NCBI GenBank assembly: GCA_963575745.1 | Contig: CAUYUJ010000703.1 | Coordinates: 62,001 to 126,000, forward strand | DNA: 64,000 nucleotides | Origin: Prorocentrum cordatum | Taxonomy: Eukaryota > Sar > Dinophyceae > Prorocentrales > Prorocentraceae | Reading direction: 5' to 3' | Part shown: positions 43,379 through 55,567 of the stretch, piece after piece | Position numbering within the stretch: the first letter of the stretch is position 1 | How the letters are laid out: every line of letters begins with the position of its first letter | The notes under the pieces: generated by a model | Database searches by the model: none | The model's input: the letters and a program-made list of their open reading frames with translations, nothing else | Told to the model about the DNA's origin: nothing | Program-made: the position numbers and the translations under genes

Positions 43379-43860
43379 CATTTCGCTCGAGACATCCTGC
43401 CAAAATTCCAGGAAATCGTACAAAAACAAACAAATTAGTCGAGACATCATCGAAATTCCTTCGCGCGGGGCGCTTTTCCGCGTCGCGGTCGGCTCTGCAA
43501 AACAAGCGTTTCGCTCGAGACATCCTCGGCAAACTCTGCGGAGCAAGCGTTTCGCTCGAGACATCCTCAACACACGAAAAAGTGGCCCGCACCCTGTGAT
43601 TTATCGATCGGGATTTCAAAAACAAGCGTTTCGCTCGAGACATCCTCAAATTTTAATTCGCCGGCCTCCTTCGACCTCGTTATTTATCAGGGAAAAAATT
43701 CGCCGGCCTCCCTCAAGTTGGCACCGGGGGACAGGTTTACCTACTAAAAGAGAACCCTGGGCCGGCGCCCTTTCCGGGAAAAAAAAGAACCCTGGGCCGA
43801 CGCCCTTTCCGGAAAAACTCTCCCTGGGGCTTCGGCCCATCCCGCTGGCCACCCGAAAGG
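43379..43860. repeat. Families J, K and M mosaic
   Basis: Several J cores (43500, 43550, 43625), AATTCGCCGGCCTCC pieces, and two consecutive M pieces (GAACCCTGGGCCGRCGCCC). Confidence 0.75.
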
Positions 43861-45280
43861 GACCTCAACGACCGCAAAAAATCCTCCAAGACTGCTTAAG
43901 ATGGCCTCTAAGATGGTCACGTTGGCACAAGATGGTTTTTGACAGATTTGGGTATCTTCTTATCAGCTCTCCGACGGCCTAAGACTGCCCAAGAGGCCCC
44001 CAACATCGTCCCAAGAGCGCCCAAGAGGCTTCAAATATGGCCCCATGACAGCCCAAGAGGCACCCAAGAGGGCCCCAAGAAGGCCCCAAGACGGCCCAAG
44101 ATGGCCCCGAAGACGCCGAGATGGCCTCCAAGACAGCCAAGATGGCCTCCAAGATGCCTCCAAGACGGCCAAGAAGGCCTCCAAGGCAGCGAAGATGGCC
44201 CCAAGATGCGGCCCCAGATGGCCTCAAGATGGCGTTAGACTGCTCAAAATGCCCGCAAGAAGCCTCCAAGACGGCCCAAGAGCCCTCCAGGACGTCCTCC
44301 AGGAAGGCCCGAAAGCTCGGAAACCACCTGGTCCGATAGCTCGCCCGACTCCGTGTTCCCCGAAGGCTTTCGAAACCCACCCGGGGAACGCGTGGCCCGA
44401 TAGCTTAGCCCAAGCTCAAACCCAACTTTCGGCCACGCATGCGCTTCCAAAAAGGCAGGGGGCGGCGGTGATTCGCCGTAGGCGTCTTCGATCCGCCGCC
44501 CTGTTGATTCATCACAAGGGTGCCCGGCGTGCTGAATCGTTTCGCTTTTGGTTTTGGTTCTTTTTCCGAAAGAACTCCCCCTGGAATTTCGGCCCCGCCC
44601 GCGGGGTCCCGGAATGGCCCGGAAAGGGTGGTTCCACAAGTTTTTCCTGCTCCAGATGGCTCCAAGACGGCTTCCAAGATGGCCCAAGATGGCCTCCAAG
44701 TTCGGCCAAGATGGTCCAAGATGGCCTCCAAGACGGCACAGGAGAGTCCAAGACGCCTCTCAGTTCGCACAAGAAACCTCTCAGACGGCCCAAGCCGGCC
44801 CCAGAGGCCTCCAAGAGGCCTCCAAGACGGCCCAAGAGGCCTCCAAGAGGTCCTCCACGAGAGCCCGAAGAGTTCAAAATCAATGTTTTCCTTGTGTTTG
44901 GAGCCTTCCGACGGCTCACGACCTTTTTTCGAGCCTTCCGACGGCTCACGACGGCCCAAGGAGCCCGAAAGATCGTCCCTAGAGCGCCCAAGAGGCCTCC
45001 AAGATGGCCCTATGACGGCCCAAGACGGCCCCCAAGACGGCCCAAGAGGGCACCAAGACGGCTCCAGAGGCCTCCAAATCGCCTAAGACGGTCTCCAAGA
45101 CGGCCAAGATGGCCTCCAAGATGCTTCCAACACGGTCAAGATGAGCTTCAAGACGGCCAGGATGGCCGCTAAGATGGCCAAGATGGCCCAAGATGGGCCC
45201 GAGAGGTTCCAAGACTGCCCCAGAGGAGTCCAAGAGGTGCTCCAGGAAGGCCCGAGAGAGCCAAAATCTCAAATTATCCA
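43861..45280. repeat. Satellite family L, main block
   Basis: Degenerate CCAAGANGGCC words over more than 1 kb. 44340-44640 is an inserted less-repetitive piece including CACGCATGCGCTTCCAAAAA. Frames (Pro/Arg/Lys-rich on plus, Leu/Gly-rich on minus) reflect the repeat. Confidence 0.85.
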
Positions 45281-45530
45281 TCGGTTTTTGAAGGATGTTT
45301 GTTTTTCCTAGATGCCTCCAAGACGTCCTCCAGGAAGGCCCGACGAAGCCGACATCAATGATTTTCCTTAGGTGTTTGAAAGATGTTCGCATTTGCTTCT
45401 TTTCGGCCTTCCGACGATCCACGACGGCCCGATGGCTTGGCCAAGCTGAAACCCAACTTTCGGCCACGCATGCGCTTCCAAAAAGGCAGGGGGCGGCGGT
45501 GATTCGCCGTAGGCGTCTTCGACTACGCCA
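45281..45530. repeat. Second copy of the 44.4-kb non-satellite piece
   Basis: 45430-45522 repeats 44400-44492 almost exactly (CCCAACTTTCGGCCACGC through GATTCGCCGTAGGCGTC), about 1030 bp apart in direct orientation. Confidence 0.85.
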
Positions 45531-46180
45531 ACGCTTCAATTTGCACTGATGATTCCTATCCGCCCCCGCATGATGTTCCCAGATGCGCCAATGCAGCGCC
45601 GAGACGCACCGACGCGACTCTGACATATCCCATTCTGATATAGGGGGGGCCGGCGGCAGGGGGCGAAGCCCTTACGGATCATTGCCCGAGGCATGCGCGC
45701 GAACCAAGGGGGGGCCAGGGGACGTATTGAGGTAAGGAGAGGTAGGTGGTCATGAAATCCAAGGAGATAGCATGGCCCCGGCCATGATGTTCCACCCCCA
45801 CCCCTCCCATTCATCTCCCCCCCTTCTTGGCCGCCCCCGACTCATTGTAATCTTCGGCCTCTCGGGGTCCTTGCCAGGCCGCTAGACCGCCAAAAACGGC
45901 TCGGGATGAAGGACTGGTCCTGCATGGGGAAGTGGCCGAGAGGTCGAGGGCCCGTGACTCGAAGGAGGAGGAGGAGCAGGAGGAGGAGCAGGAGGAGGAG
46001 GAGGAGGAGGAGGAAACGCCAGATGGGCTCCTCATCTCGTCTGGGAGACCTCCCGGCGCACTGTTTTTGGCACTCTTCGGCCTCCGGAGGCGCTCGCCGG
46101 GCCCCCAGGGGGCCGTCCACAAAACGACTCGGGAGGAAGAGCCGCTCCCTTGGAAGGGGTCTAGACCTCTGGGGAGGAGG
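45531..46180. repeat. Two reverse family B copies around a (GGA)n tract
   Basis: 45845-45925 and 46060-46175 (GGCCTCCGGAGGCGC through CCTTGGAAGGGGTCTAGACC) are complemented family B. (GGA/GCA)n lies at 45962-46018. 45531-45840 holds nothing recognised. Confidence 0.65.
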
Positions 46181-47264
46181 CTGAAGGGGGGGAAGGCGAG
46201 AAGGATCTGGCTGCCAGCTGGTGCAGAGGCACTCATGGGCATCAGGTCCCGCCTGCTCCCCGGCGCCGGAGGTGTGGGACTGTGTGCGAAGGGCAGGAGT
46301 CCACCCCATGATTTCAACCACGAACTCAGAACACCAGCTCTCTGATATGGTAGTGCTCCCTCGCCCTGTTATGCAGAACTGCCTACCACCAGTACCTACG
46401 TCATGCCTTGGCCAACTCTCATTTATGAATGTACCCCTCGCTCACTCTTTCTCTCTCTCTCTCTCTCTCTCTCAGTGTTTCCATATCTCTGTGTATCTGC
46501 ATGCCGTTTTGCCACTCGGCCACTCGGTCCCTCTACACCCTGCGAAATGCTTTAGAAATCATGGTTAAGAAATTCATAGTCTCAGAACTGGAATAAAAAC
46601 CCAAAATTTCCATTCAAATCTTAGGATTTACATTGAAACGTTAAGAATAATCGAGACTCTGGCCGAAAACGTAGGTTTTCTTAAGCATCGCCTAAGGTGT
46701 ACCTCTTGATCAATTATTCGCTCTGTCAATGTTCCCCTTCGTGCCTCTAACTCGCTGCGTCGAGCCCCCTCTGCCGCTCAGCCTCTTGCTATCTCCTTCT
46801 CTGAATCCCTCTGTCTTGCCGCATCTCTTTCTCTCTTTCTCTCTTTCTCTCTCTCTCTCTGTATTTTTTGTTCCTCCTCTCTCTCTCTCTCTCTCGGTTG
46901 CCACTACGTCTTCCCATCTGCACTTCCATGCTAGCTTCTTCTGCTAAATCTGGTGCCCACCCCCCGTGTGGGAGCCACCCCACTGCGAAAATGAGCCTTC
47001 AGCAACTACGCAGCTCAGTTCTTGGCCGTGCAACTGGGCAATTGGCTACAACGTCGTTTTCTTATCCGCCAGAGGCTGACAACCAGGGCGCATGCTGAGC
47101 GGAGCCCCACTTCAGAAGCCCAGATCTGCTGAGTCCCACCTACCCTCTGGGCGTAGGTGGCTTAGCGGAAGAATGCTTTCACCTCCTTCTTCCCGTGGAG
47201 AGGGTCACCTCTCCTCCTACCCCCTCTCCCTGTGTGTGGACGGGGTGAGGGCGCTACGGGTTAG
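46181..47264. other. No recognised gene; CT tracts
   Basis: (CT)n at 46447-46475 and 46825-46900. 46560-46700 is AT-rich. Nothing else recognised. Confidence 0.5.
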
Positions 47265-48269
47265 AGCGTCCAGTACGGCCCAGTGTGGCCCCAAGACGGC
47301 CCCAGAAAGCCCAATATTGCATTCAAGATGGCTCTATAGATCGCAAGATGGCTCCAGATGGTCTCCAAAATGCCTCCAAGAGGCCTCAAAAGCGCGCTCA
47401 CACGGCTCCGAGTGGCACTCGCACCTCCCAAGGACGCCGACGGGATGCCAACACCCCCCCCCACATCGAATGACAACACTTGGTGTTTGTCTTTTCGCCT
47501 GTCCGCTTCTGGTCGGCTTTGGAAAAATCAGGATGGCTCCAAGATCGCCCAAGAGAGCTCCAAGAGGGGCACCCAGGAAAGCTCCAAGATTGCCCTCATT
47601 TGGCTGCCAGAGGCTCCTCGAAATTCAACTTCGTCATGGTTGGCCTCCTTGCCTCACCACGTGCTTACCTGCGCCCCTCCTCCAGGCAACCCCCCTGGGC
47701 ATCGTTTCTGGATGAGCTGGTGGGGAATCGCGAAGCGTCAATCATCTACGACTTGGATCTCGAGCTTCTCCACCGGTGAGAACCAAACGCGTAACACACT
47801 TACTTCGATCTCGGCGTCAATCCTACATTGCACGCTTGGAGCCGGACCATGAATGCCGCGATCCTTTGAACAACCTATCTGGGGCTCAGCGGGAAGTCGG
47901 GCTCCTTGGGCCGCGTGTTGGCGCCGCTGCCCCGTGCTGTCGTCTGCGGTTGCCTGCAGCTGCCTGGTGAGGCCTGCAGCTGCTGCTTTTGCCGCTCCGT
48001 GGCGCTGGCTACTGTTTTCTCCGCCGCAGCGTGCCGCTGCCTGCCCCCGCTTTGCAGAAGGGTCCTGTGGTGACCCACTCTGAGGTCAGGAGCGAGCGTC
48101 GCCGTGGGGGGACGCGGTCCTGTCTTGCCGCCTAGCGGAGGAGAGCTCTCACGCGAGGCAGACGCGCATGGTGGCCCGCGGGCGGTGCAGCAGGCACCGC
48201 GCACGAGGCGCTCGTGTAGGTCGTGCTGGAGGAGGAGGAGGACCAGAAGGGGCAGGAGGAGGATCGGCG
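47265..48269. other. Short family L tracts; no recognised gene
   Basis: CCAAGANGGC words at 47265-47400 and 47530-47600. The rest is GC-rich with undirected frames. Confidence 0.5.
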
Positions 48270-48660
48270 AGGAGCAGCACGACGAGCAGGTTCATAGTAA
48301 CTAAACTAAGAAGAAGGGGACGAACAATAGCAACAAAACTATCAATACGCATGGAAAGAACAATAACAAAGATACGACTGTTAACAATACTGACCATACG
48401 AAGCAGCACCCTACTATTATATATACTGGTACATACCACGAATCATAGTCTGAATTAGTGCTGACAGTGCGAGTAAGGCTATGAATAATCAGAACGGCAA
48501 CAGCACAACTAATACTTGCAATAGTACTATCGGTGATAATACTGGTATACTAGTCGTCGTAGTAGTCGCAACACTAACACTACTAGCACTAACACTACTA
48601 TTACCCATAATAATCATGGTGATGCGAATGTTAAGAATAAGAAGGAACGGCGGCAAGACG
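48270..48660. other. AT-rich island with ACTA/AACA words
   Basis: Composition differs sharply from both sides. Words ACTAACACTACTA and AACAATAAC recur. A plus frame at 48481 begins MNNQNGNSTTNTCNS, then a long hydrophobic run (VVVVVATLTLLALTLL) and RMLRIRRNGGK. It resembles a small single-pass membrane protein but may only reflect the repeat. Confidence 0.4.
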
Positions 48661-48837
48661 ACACCAGCAAAACGACCCACCACAAGGGATCCCTCCCCCA
48701 CTGTGGTTGTCTTCCTTCGTGCCTCTTGGAGCCTCCCTGGGGGCCTCCGGCGCGTTCCTTGCAGCTTCGTGGAGCCCGCTCAGCAATCTCGTAGCCCCCT
48801 GAAGCCTTTTTCGGGACCCTCTGCGGTCCGAAACTCT

Positions 48838-49046
48838 TGCTCAGCGTGTCGCGGCAGCGGCGGAAAAGACACGATGTGCCCTGCGAGCTGATCGCGTGTC
48901 GCTTTGCTCCGCGGGACGGGAAGCCGGGAAATGCTCGGAGCTCTGATGCCTGGGCACTGGGACGTGATAAGCGTGTCGCGCCGCAGCGTGGCGGGCCAGA
49001 CGCGGCGGCGGGTCACGCCAGGTAGAAGTTCCTGACCGCAGGCTGT
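48838..49046 (+). repeat. Dispersed repeat family C, copy 3
   Basis: CTCCGCGGGACGGGAAGCC, ATGCCTGGGCACTGGGACG, GCGTGTCGCGCCGCAG and TTCCTGACCGCAGGCTG, in family order. Confidence 0.7.
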
Positions 49047-49504
49047 CTGGGCGGCTTTCTTCAGTCCTCGTTGGGGCCTCCTGGGCCCGCTTGAGCTGAC
49101 TCGGGGTATTTTTGGGCCCTGTGGGAGCTCTTTCGAATTGTCTGGGCGCCGTCTTCGGCCGCATTGGACTCCTCTACGTAAAAGCCTTGTTGGACTGCCT
49201 TGGGGGCTTCTTTGGGCCCCTGTTGGGCTTAGCATGCTGCGCTGCCAAGTGGAGGACGGCGCTGTCTGAAGCCTGACTGGGCTTCTTTGGGCCCTTGCTG
49301 GGCCCAGCATGCTGCGCTACCAAGTGGAGGACGGCGCTGCCTGAAGCATGACTGGCGCTGAAGCGGCGAGTGCTGGCGCAGCAGTGGGCGGAACACACAA
49401 AATGGTCTCAGTTCGGAGAGCGGCCGACGCTCCTGCGGGAACGCCATCTCGAACTGGGCGTGCGAGGAAACGCGCTGAGGCGAGAGCCCCGCTCTGATAT
49501 CAAA
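49047..49504. repeat. Short imperfect duplication, no gene
   Basis: AGCATGCTGCGCTRCCAAGT and GGAGGACGGCGCTGYCTGAA occur twice (about 49230 and 49305). Otherwise no motif. Confidence 0.55.
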
Positions 49505-49689
49505 AGTCTGGCCTTAGGTCGAGCATGTCCTCCTACAGGCGGATGTTTGAGGAGAAAACGAAATGCTTAAAACAAATCAGACATAGTTAAAATCAACATC
49601 CCAAAGTCGTCTTTAGACTATTGTTTGACTATTCTTACCTATACGACCACCCTTCGGGTGATAAGGAGGTTCGGGGGGGGGAGGAACCA

Positions 49690-50185
49690 GCGTCTCACTC
49701 GATCGGTCTCACTATCGATCTCACTATCGATCTCAGTACCGGTCTCGCTCGATCGATTACCCTCGATCGAACTCACAATCGATCTCACTCGATCTATCTC
49801 ACAATTGATTTGACTATCGATCTCACAATCGATCGCACAATCGATCTCACATTCGGTCTCACTATCGATTTCACTATCGATATCACAACCGCTCTCACAA
49901 TCAACGTCATCATCATCATCAACAACAACAACATCAACATCATCATCATCAACATCATCATAATCGGGACACCGTCCTCACCATAAACACCAACATCATC
50001 ATCATCATCATCATCACGGTCATCAACATCATCGGGACACCACCATCATCATCATCATCATCACCATCATCACAATCATCATCATCATCAACATCATCAT
50101 CATCATCAGCAGCATCGGGACACAGTCATCGTCATCATCATCAGCAGCATCATCATCGGGACACCATCATGATGACCATCGTTAG

Positions 50186-50219
<34 letters not shown>

Positions 50220-50838
50220 GGAACACCATCATCATATCATCCTCATCATCGACATCATCATCATCAGCATCATCAACATCATCATCGGCATCATCATCGT
50301 CGTCATCATCGGGGCACCATCATCATCATTGACAACATCAGCATCAACATCATCATCATCATCACCATCGGGACGCCATCATCATCAACATCATCACAAT
50401 CACCATCATAATAAACATCATCATCGGGACGCCATAATCATCATCAACCTCATCATCATCAACATCATCATCATCGGGACACAATCATAATCAGCATCAT
50501 CAACATCAACATCATCATACTCATCACCATCGGGACACCATCATCGTCATCATGATGATCATCAACATAATCATCATGATCATCATCATCATCCTCATCA
50601 TCGGGACACCATCAGCATCATCGTCATCGTCATCATCATCATCATCGACATCATCATCATCATCATCATCAATATCATTATCGGGACAACAACATCATCA
50701 TCATATAATCATCATCATCATCATCGTCCTCATCATCATCATCAGCAGCATCACCATCATCATCATCATCGACGTTATCATCATCATCATCATCATCAGC
50801 AGCATCATCATCAGCATCACCATCACCATCACCATCAC

Positions 50839-50874
<36 letters not shown>

Positions 50875-50895
50875 AATCATCATCATCATCATCAT
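49690..50895. repeat. CGATCTCAC words and (ATC)n array
   Basis: 49690-49900 has 10-12 bp words CTCACTATCGAT. 49901-50895 is CATCAT with interspersed GGGACACC. Confidence 0.95.
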
Positions 50896-51125
50896 CGCGG
50901 GACACCGCGGGACACCGGCGGGACACCGCGGGGCACCGCGGGACACCGCGGGACTTTCGCGGGACACCGGCGGGACACCGCGGGCCACCGGCCGCCCGGA
51001 AGGGAGTCATTTGGTCCGGCCGCGCCTCAGCCACACGGGACTTTCGCGGGACACCGGCGGGACACCGCGGGCCACCGGCCACCCGGAAGGGAGTCAGTTG
51101 GTCCGGCCGCGCCTCAGCCACAGGA
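50896..51125. repeat. GGGACACCGC tandem repeat with a 77-bp duplication
   Basis: GGGACACCGC/GGGACACCGGC words, then a block with CACCCGGAAGGGAGTCAGTTG-like text that occurs twice, about 77 bp apart (50990 and 51070). Confidence 0.9.
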
Positions 51126-51296
51126 GACTTTCTCTCGCCCGCCCACGCAGCTTCGCCTCGCCAACACGCACGGCACGCACGAACACGAAACCGAAATCGA
51201 TTTCCCGGTAGGGGGGCTCTCCGTTCTACTTCGATATCACCCCCTCACCTCCGAATCTTCCTCCTGTAGAGGGACATGCCAGACTTGAGTCTAGCC

Positions 51297-52400
51297 AGCG
51301 CTGTCAGTGGCGCGTGGGCTGGCCGACGCCCTGGGCGCGGGCTCCGCTCCGAGCCCTGGGCGCGGCAGGTGTCCTGGCGAAGGCGCCGCCTCCGGGCCCG
51401 GCGAAGGCGCCGCCTCCGCGCAGGGAGCGTGGCCGATGCTCGGGCGAGGGCTCGCTTCGAGGAGGAGGAGGAGGAGGAGGAGGAGGAGGGAGGAAGGAGG
51501 AGGTGGAGGAGGGAGAAGGAGGAGGCGGAGGAGAAGGAGGAGGAGGAGGAGGAGGAGGGAGGAGGAGGTGCGGCTGGCACCTCTTGAGTGCACCACACAG
51601 GAGCAAGCACACGGCGGGCGCTCGCGCGAGAGCACCGCTCTCCGAGCCAGGCGCGCGGCCGGCGGCGGGGCGAGAGCGCCGCTCGGACCTCGCGGCGGCC
51701 ACCGCCGGAGCGAGAGCGCCACCCTGGGCCAGGAGTGTGGCTGGGGCCGGGGCGAACACACCACTCCAACCTCGCAGTGTGGCTGGCGCCGAGACGAGGG
51801 CGCCCTTGCTCCGAGCCTGTGCCGCCAGGAGATCTTGCAGCGTGGGAGCATTTCCCATGGCGACGGCTGCTCGTAGAGATCTGCAAGCTCCAAGCCCAGC
51901 CCGTGTCTCCACGGATGGACCTCGGGAAAACCCGAAATCCGCACCCGTAACCAAATCTGGCCGGAGGCTTCGCAGCTGTGGCGTTCTGGAACCCGCCCGA
52001 TACCCAGGGAGTACAAGAGGCATAATGGCGGCGGAACAGGGAGGCGTCGTGCATGACCTCACTTTTGAGCTCCAACTGCCCCTGCCCCCCTCCAGAATGC
52101 CCATCTGCCCTCTCTCAAACTTTGCTTGCCCACGCTTCCCTATGTCCCTGCCCTCCCCTCTCCTCGCCCTTTCCGCGCTGCCGACCCCCTCATCCCCTCC
52201 CCCCCCACTCCGACCCCCTGTCTGCCAAACAGCTGCCCTGACCCTCCGCGTCCCAAACATCACGGGGGCCTCTTCCTTCGGGAAGGCAACGACCTTAGTG
52301 ACCAACCAGCGTCTTCGACGAGCCAAGCCCCCATCCGAAGTCCGACATCGCGGTCTGTTGCCAATCACAACCGCGATGACCAGCGAAACGAATGTAAGAC
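51297..52400. other. GC-rich repeats, (GGA)n at 51455-51570; no recognised gene
   Basis: 51590-51830 repeats GCGAGAGCGCC-type words at about 57-60 bp. 52080-52260 is C-rich. No gene motif. Confidence 0.5.
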
Positions 52401-53500
52401 AATGATCAGCGCGATGAGCTGGTCCTACGCTTCAGGCAATTCGAGCATGCATTCAACGATCACGCGATCAATGTTGCTAAGGCGTGGGCTCGCACCACGT
52501 CCGCTCCAGGCTTCCAGCCCAATGACGAAGGGGTGTCGTCGAGATTCAGCTCGTTGCCTCGGTGGCGCCCAAATGCGGATTGACATGCTTGAGGGGCAGC
52601 GTAGGGGGGCTCGGCTCAGGGGGGTAGCATCGAGCTGGAACTGGTGATACATCGTCGATAGATCGGCGATGCGCCCACGATAGCGAATCCGCACGCTCCT
52701 GGGCGGGGTGGGCTATCGAGCCTCTATTGGAGATGAGTTTGCGATCGGGGGCCAATGTGCGCCCCCCTGAGCCGATTGCCCCCCCTCACCGTGTCCCTGA
52801 CTGCTCAGTGTGCTAAAACACGTCGCAATCGGCCGCCGTGCCCCTCGGCACAGCATTGACCTGGTTTGCTGCACATATTGGGCTACTGCAGAAAACGACC
52901 TGGCGTGCCCGTCTTACGAGATGCTTCCAGGGTGGCGCTCGCAGCGCGGCGTGGAGCAGCATGGCCATCATCAACCGCTGAGCGAACGAAACCAACACTT
53001 GGTGGCACGGCACAGTTCCGCGAGCCGCCCCCGCGCCGATTCGCGCGCCGCCCCGCCGTGCAGCGCGACTGGCAGCCAGCGCGCCATTTGGCGATTCGTC
53101 GTGCTGCTCATGTGCCAAACCTCGCTTCACCAGTGAGGCGGGCCCCCCGTGCTCTCGGCGGCGGCGACAGGCACGACGGGTGCGGATAGCGCGACGCCAG
53201 GAAACGCAACCCATGGTGGGCGGAAACGGAAGGGAGTGCATGGGCGACCGCAACTCCCAAACGACTGTATGGCATGCCCCTGTATCGTGGCGCTGGGCAG
53301 TGGGGCTGAGCAACACCATTGCCACTCACAAGGAGCGAGACCAACACCGGGCAACGCATCACTGGTTGAGTCCCCCCGTCAAGCGGAACATGTGGCGCCA
53401 CCCAGATGCTCGAGCTACCCCACAAGAAACACACTGCCGCCCTGATTCCTCGACTGGTGCCCGGACCGCATAGCCGTTCCTCCCCGGGAACAGATGCTGA
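52401..53500. other. Possible relics of coding sequence, unassigned
   Basis: Minus-strand frames (IADLSTMYHQFQLDA near 52640; LMMAMLLHAALRAPPWKHLV near 52950) look more protein-like than average, perhaps an old retroelement. No motif is decisive. Confidence 0.25.
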
Positions 53501-54826
53501 GCATCGGACCGACGTCATCCTCTAGCCCGACCGCCTGCAGGGGGAGCCGGTACTTGTTGGCCCACTCCTGTCGAAGCTGCGCGGCCTCGCTCCCTGCCCG
53601 TCCCCAACCCCTGCCATTTACCATCTTCCACTTCTGCTTCTCCCGTCTGTCTCCCACTTCCACTGCGGAGGGATGATCGTCTCCCCTGTTCCGCGTGTGA
53701 TGAGCACGAGCGGAATGTTTACTGGCTGAAGGCGTTCGAAAACAATCGGGTGCTACCATCATCAACCGCCACCGCACTTGCAGCGAGCCAGCGTGTGTTC
53801 AGCCCTGTGTCAGTGCTCATCGTGTGCTGCTTGCTCCTTGCGAAGTAGTTACTCGGCTCTCCAGGTCTACACGCGCGCCCTGGCTCTTGCACGTGAGCGT
53901 GTCGACGGACAAACAATCATTTCCTCTAGACTACGAATGCGACTCAAACCATCCCACTCGTTTTGTATGAGCCAACCTCGCTGCTCCAAAATGCGCCATG
54001 CCGTGTCGTGCCCGCGTTCTAGAATGCGTGTGCCGTCCGCGTGCCGTGACCGCGTTCGAAGGTGTCTAACATCTATGTAGGCCGCGGGTTATTCCTCATG
54101 GGTGCCCGATAGTCGAAAGAAGTAGGTAGTCACACGAAAGAGTGTCGTTGGCCTCCGACCCGCGGTCTCGGCTGGACGGACGAGCGCCGGGCTGCCTGCT
54201 GGAACGCTCCCGGCGGACGTCCCAGACCTCCCCCCTTGGCGGCCAGAGCCAGACACACGCTGGAGCTGTGCTGCGGCTCTCGGCGTGGCGATCGTCTTCT
54301 CCCTCCTTTGCCGATCGGCGCGGGCCCTCCGCCCGTGGAGCAGATCTTGGCCGTTCCGGGCGCCTGCTTCGAGCAGGTGGCCTCTGCCCCGCGGGGCGCA
54401 CGGGGCTCCAGGCAGCCGCACTCTGCAGAGGCCCGGAGCCAGACTGCGCCCCCCCCCCCCCTTTGTCCGCCCGATGTCGCAGCGCGCCGAGTCGGAGAAA
54501 AAACGCCCCACGTGGGGAGGCCCAGGCCCCGGCCCCGTCGAGAGCATGGCTGGGGATGGGAGTCTGGTCCCGGGAGGGTGCTCGAGAGCTCCCTCGGGCA
54601 GGCGCCTCGAGACAGGTGGGTCGTCGGAGGTCTGGGGAGGTGTGCCACAGCAGCGCCAGCTGGGGGCGTAGGCCCCGAAGTAGGAAGGCGGATGAAATAG
54701 ATTGGGTTCGGGCCCGCCCAGAGAAGCACAATCACCAGCACACGCATCGATTCTGGACGAAGGACGGCGCCTGAAGCAGATTGGGATCTGGGAGTTCAGG
54801 AAGACATGCTTCCAGCGACTGGCAGG
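53501..54826. other. No recognised gene
   Basis: A minus-strand stretch QLRQEWANKYRLPLQAVGLE near 53560 is codon-like but isolated. The rest is GC-rich without motifs. Confidence 0.35.
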
Positions 54827-55567
54827 TAACGAACCGCGGCTCGTTATTCCGAATTTGTGGATATATGTCGACGGTGTATCGCATAGAATAGTCGTCCACC
54901 CACCGCGGCCATGATCTCTACTATTGCAGAATAATCCACCGAAGGTTTGCTATTGTAGAATCGTGAACTGCAGTTCGTTATGTTTGAGCAATGTACATGA
55001 TTCGATTGTTGGTTGCAAGAGATACTTGGCCACTTCTCGCGAGCTTAAATGCTATCGTTCTGCAGCAACCAACCGCGATTCATTTTTCACGCACAACGAA
55101 CAACGACACCTATTCCAAACTGCCAGACCCCAAATCACTATCTTCTACCAGGATTCCGCTGTGACTCCTCACTGGGAAACTTCTTAGCACCCCGGAACAA
55201 TTTACTACGGGTGAATGTTGATGATGAATGGTGAGTCGCAGCCGGCGGTTGCACAATAACCATCGGGAACGATGAGTGGCGTGAAAGAACTCGGTGCGCG
55301 CATCCGACGCGTGGCCTTGCAGCGCCTGTCATTGCATGGCCTTGCGCTGCAATGGATTGGATTGCGCTGCGACGCATTGCCTTGCATCCCGCCGCGTTGC
55401 AGTGCGTTGCATCGCGATGCGTCCCACGACATTGCATTGCGGTGTGCTGCATTGCAACCTGCTGCGTTACACTGCCCTGCGTTGCGTTGCACTTCGTTCC
55501 TCTTCCTCATTCGGCTCCCCTTCAATCGCGCTTGATTTTCTCTGGGATAACCGACCGCGGTTCGTTA
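54827..55567. repeat. Segment bounded by 20-bp palindromes
   Basis: TAACGAACCGCGGCTCGTTA (54827-54846) and TAACCGACCGCGGTTCGTTA (55548-55567) are near-perfect palindromes of one consensus. A weaker third (CAACCAACCGCGATTCA) lies at 55066. The interval holds a period-5 GCATT/GCGTT repeat (about 55300-55500). Confidence 0.6.

Larger units (their letters stand above)
49514..51287. mobile_element. Element A, copy 3, expanded by 1.6 kb of simple sequence
   Basis: Left end TTAGGTCGAGCATGTCCTCC and about 125 bp of element A interior. The right end is CTTCCTCCTGTAGAGGGAC and CATGCCAGACTTG. Flanks AGTCTGGCC (49505-49513) and AGTCTAGCC (51288-51296) are a 9-bp duplication with one difference, bracketing the whole. 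Inside are CGATCTCACAAT words, a 1 kb (ATC)n array and a GGGACACCGC repeat. Confidence 0.8.

Noticed and set aside
42465-43649. 394- and 467-codon frames over the G-rich array
   Set aside because: They repeat HDHTPARP or GVVVLGCGRAG with the 16-bp period on both strands, so they are by-products of a satellite without stops.
43861-45280. Pro/Arg/Lys-rich or Leu/Gly-rich proteins over family L
   Set aside because: Both strands are open because the CCAAGANGGC word lacks stops. There is no conserved non-repeat part.
49690-50895. Telomeric or centromeric identity of the ATC array
   Set aside because: No telomere-type unit (TTTAGGG in dinoflagellates) is present, and the array lies inside a transposon.
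52425-52694. Reverse transcriptase fragment (DLSTMYHQFQL)
   Set aside because: Only one weak resemblance and no second RT block in order. Left unassigned.
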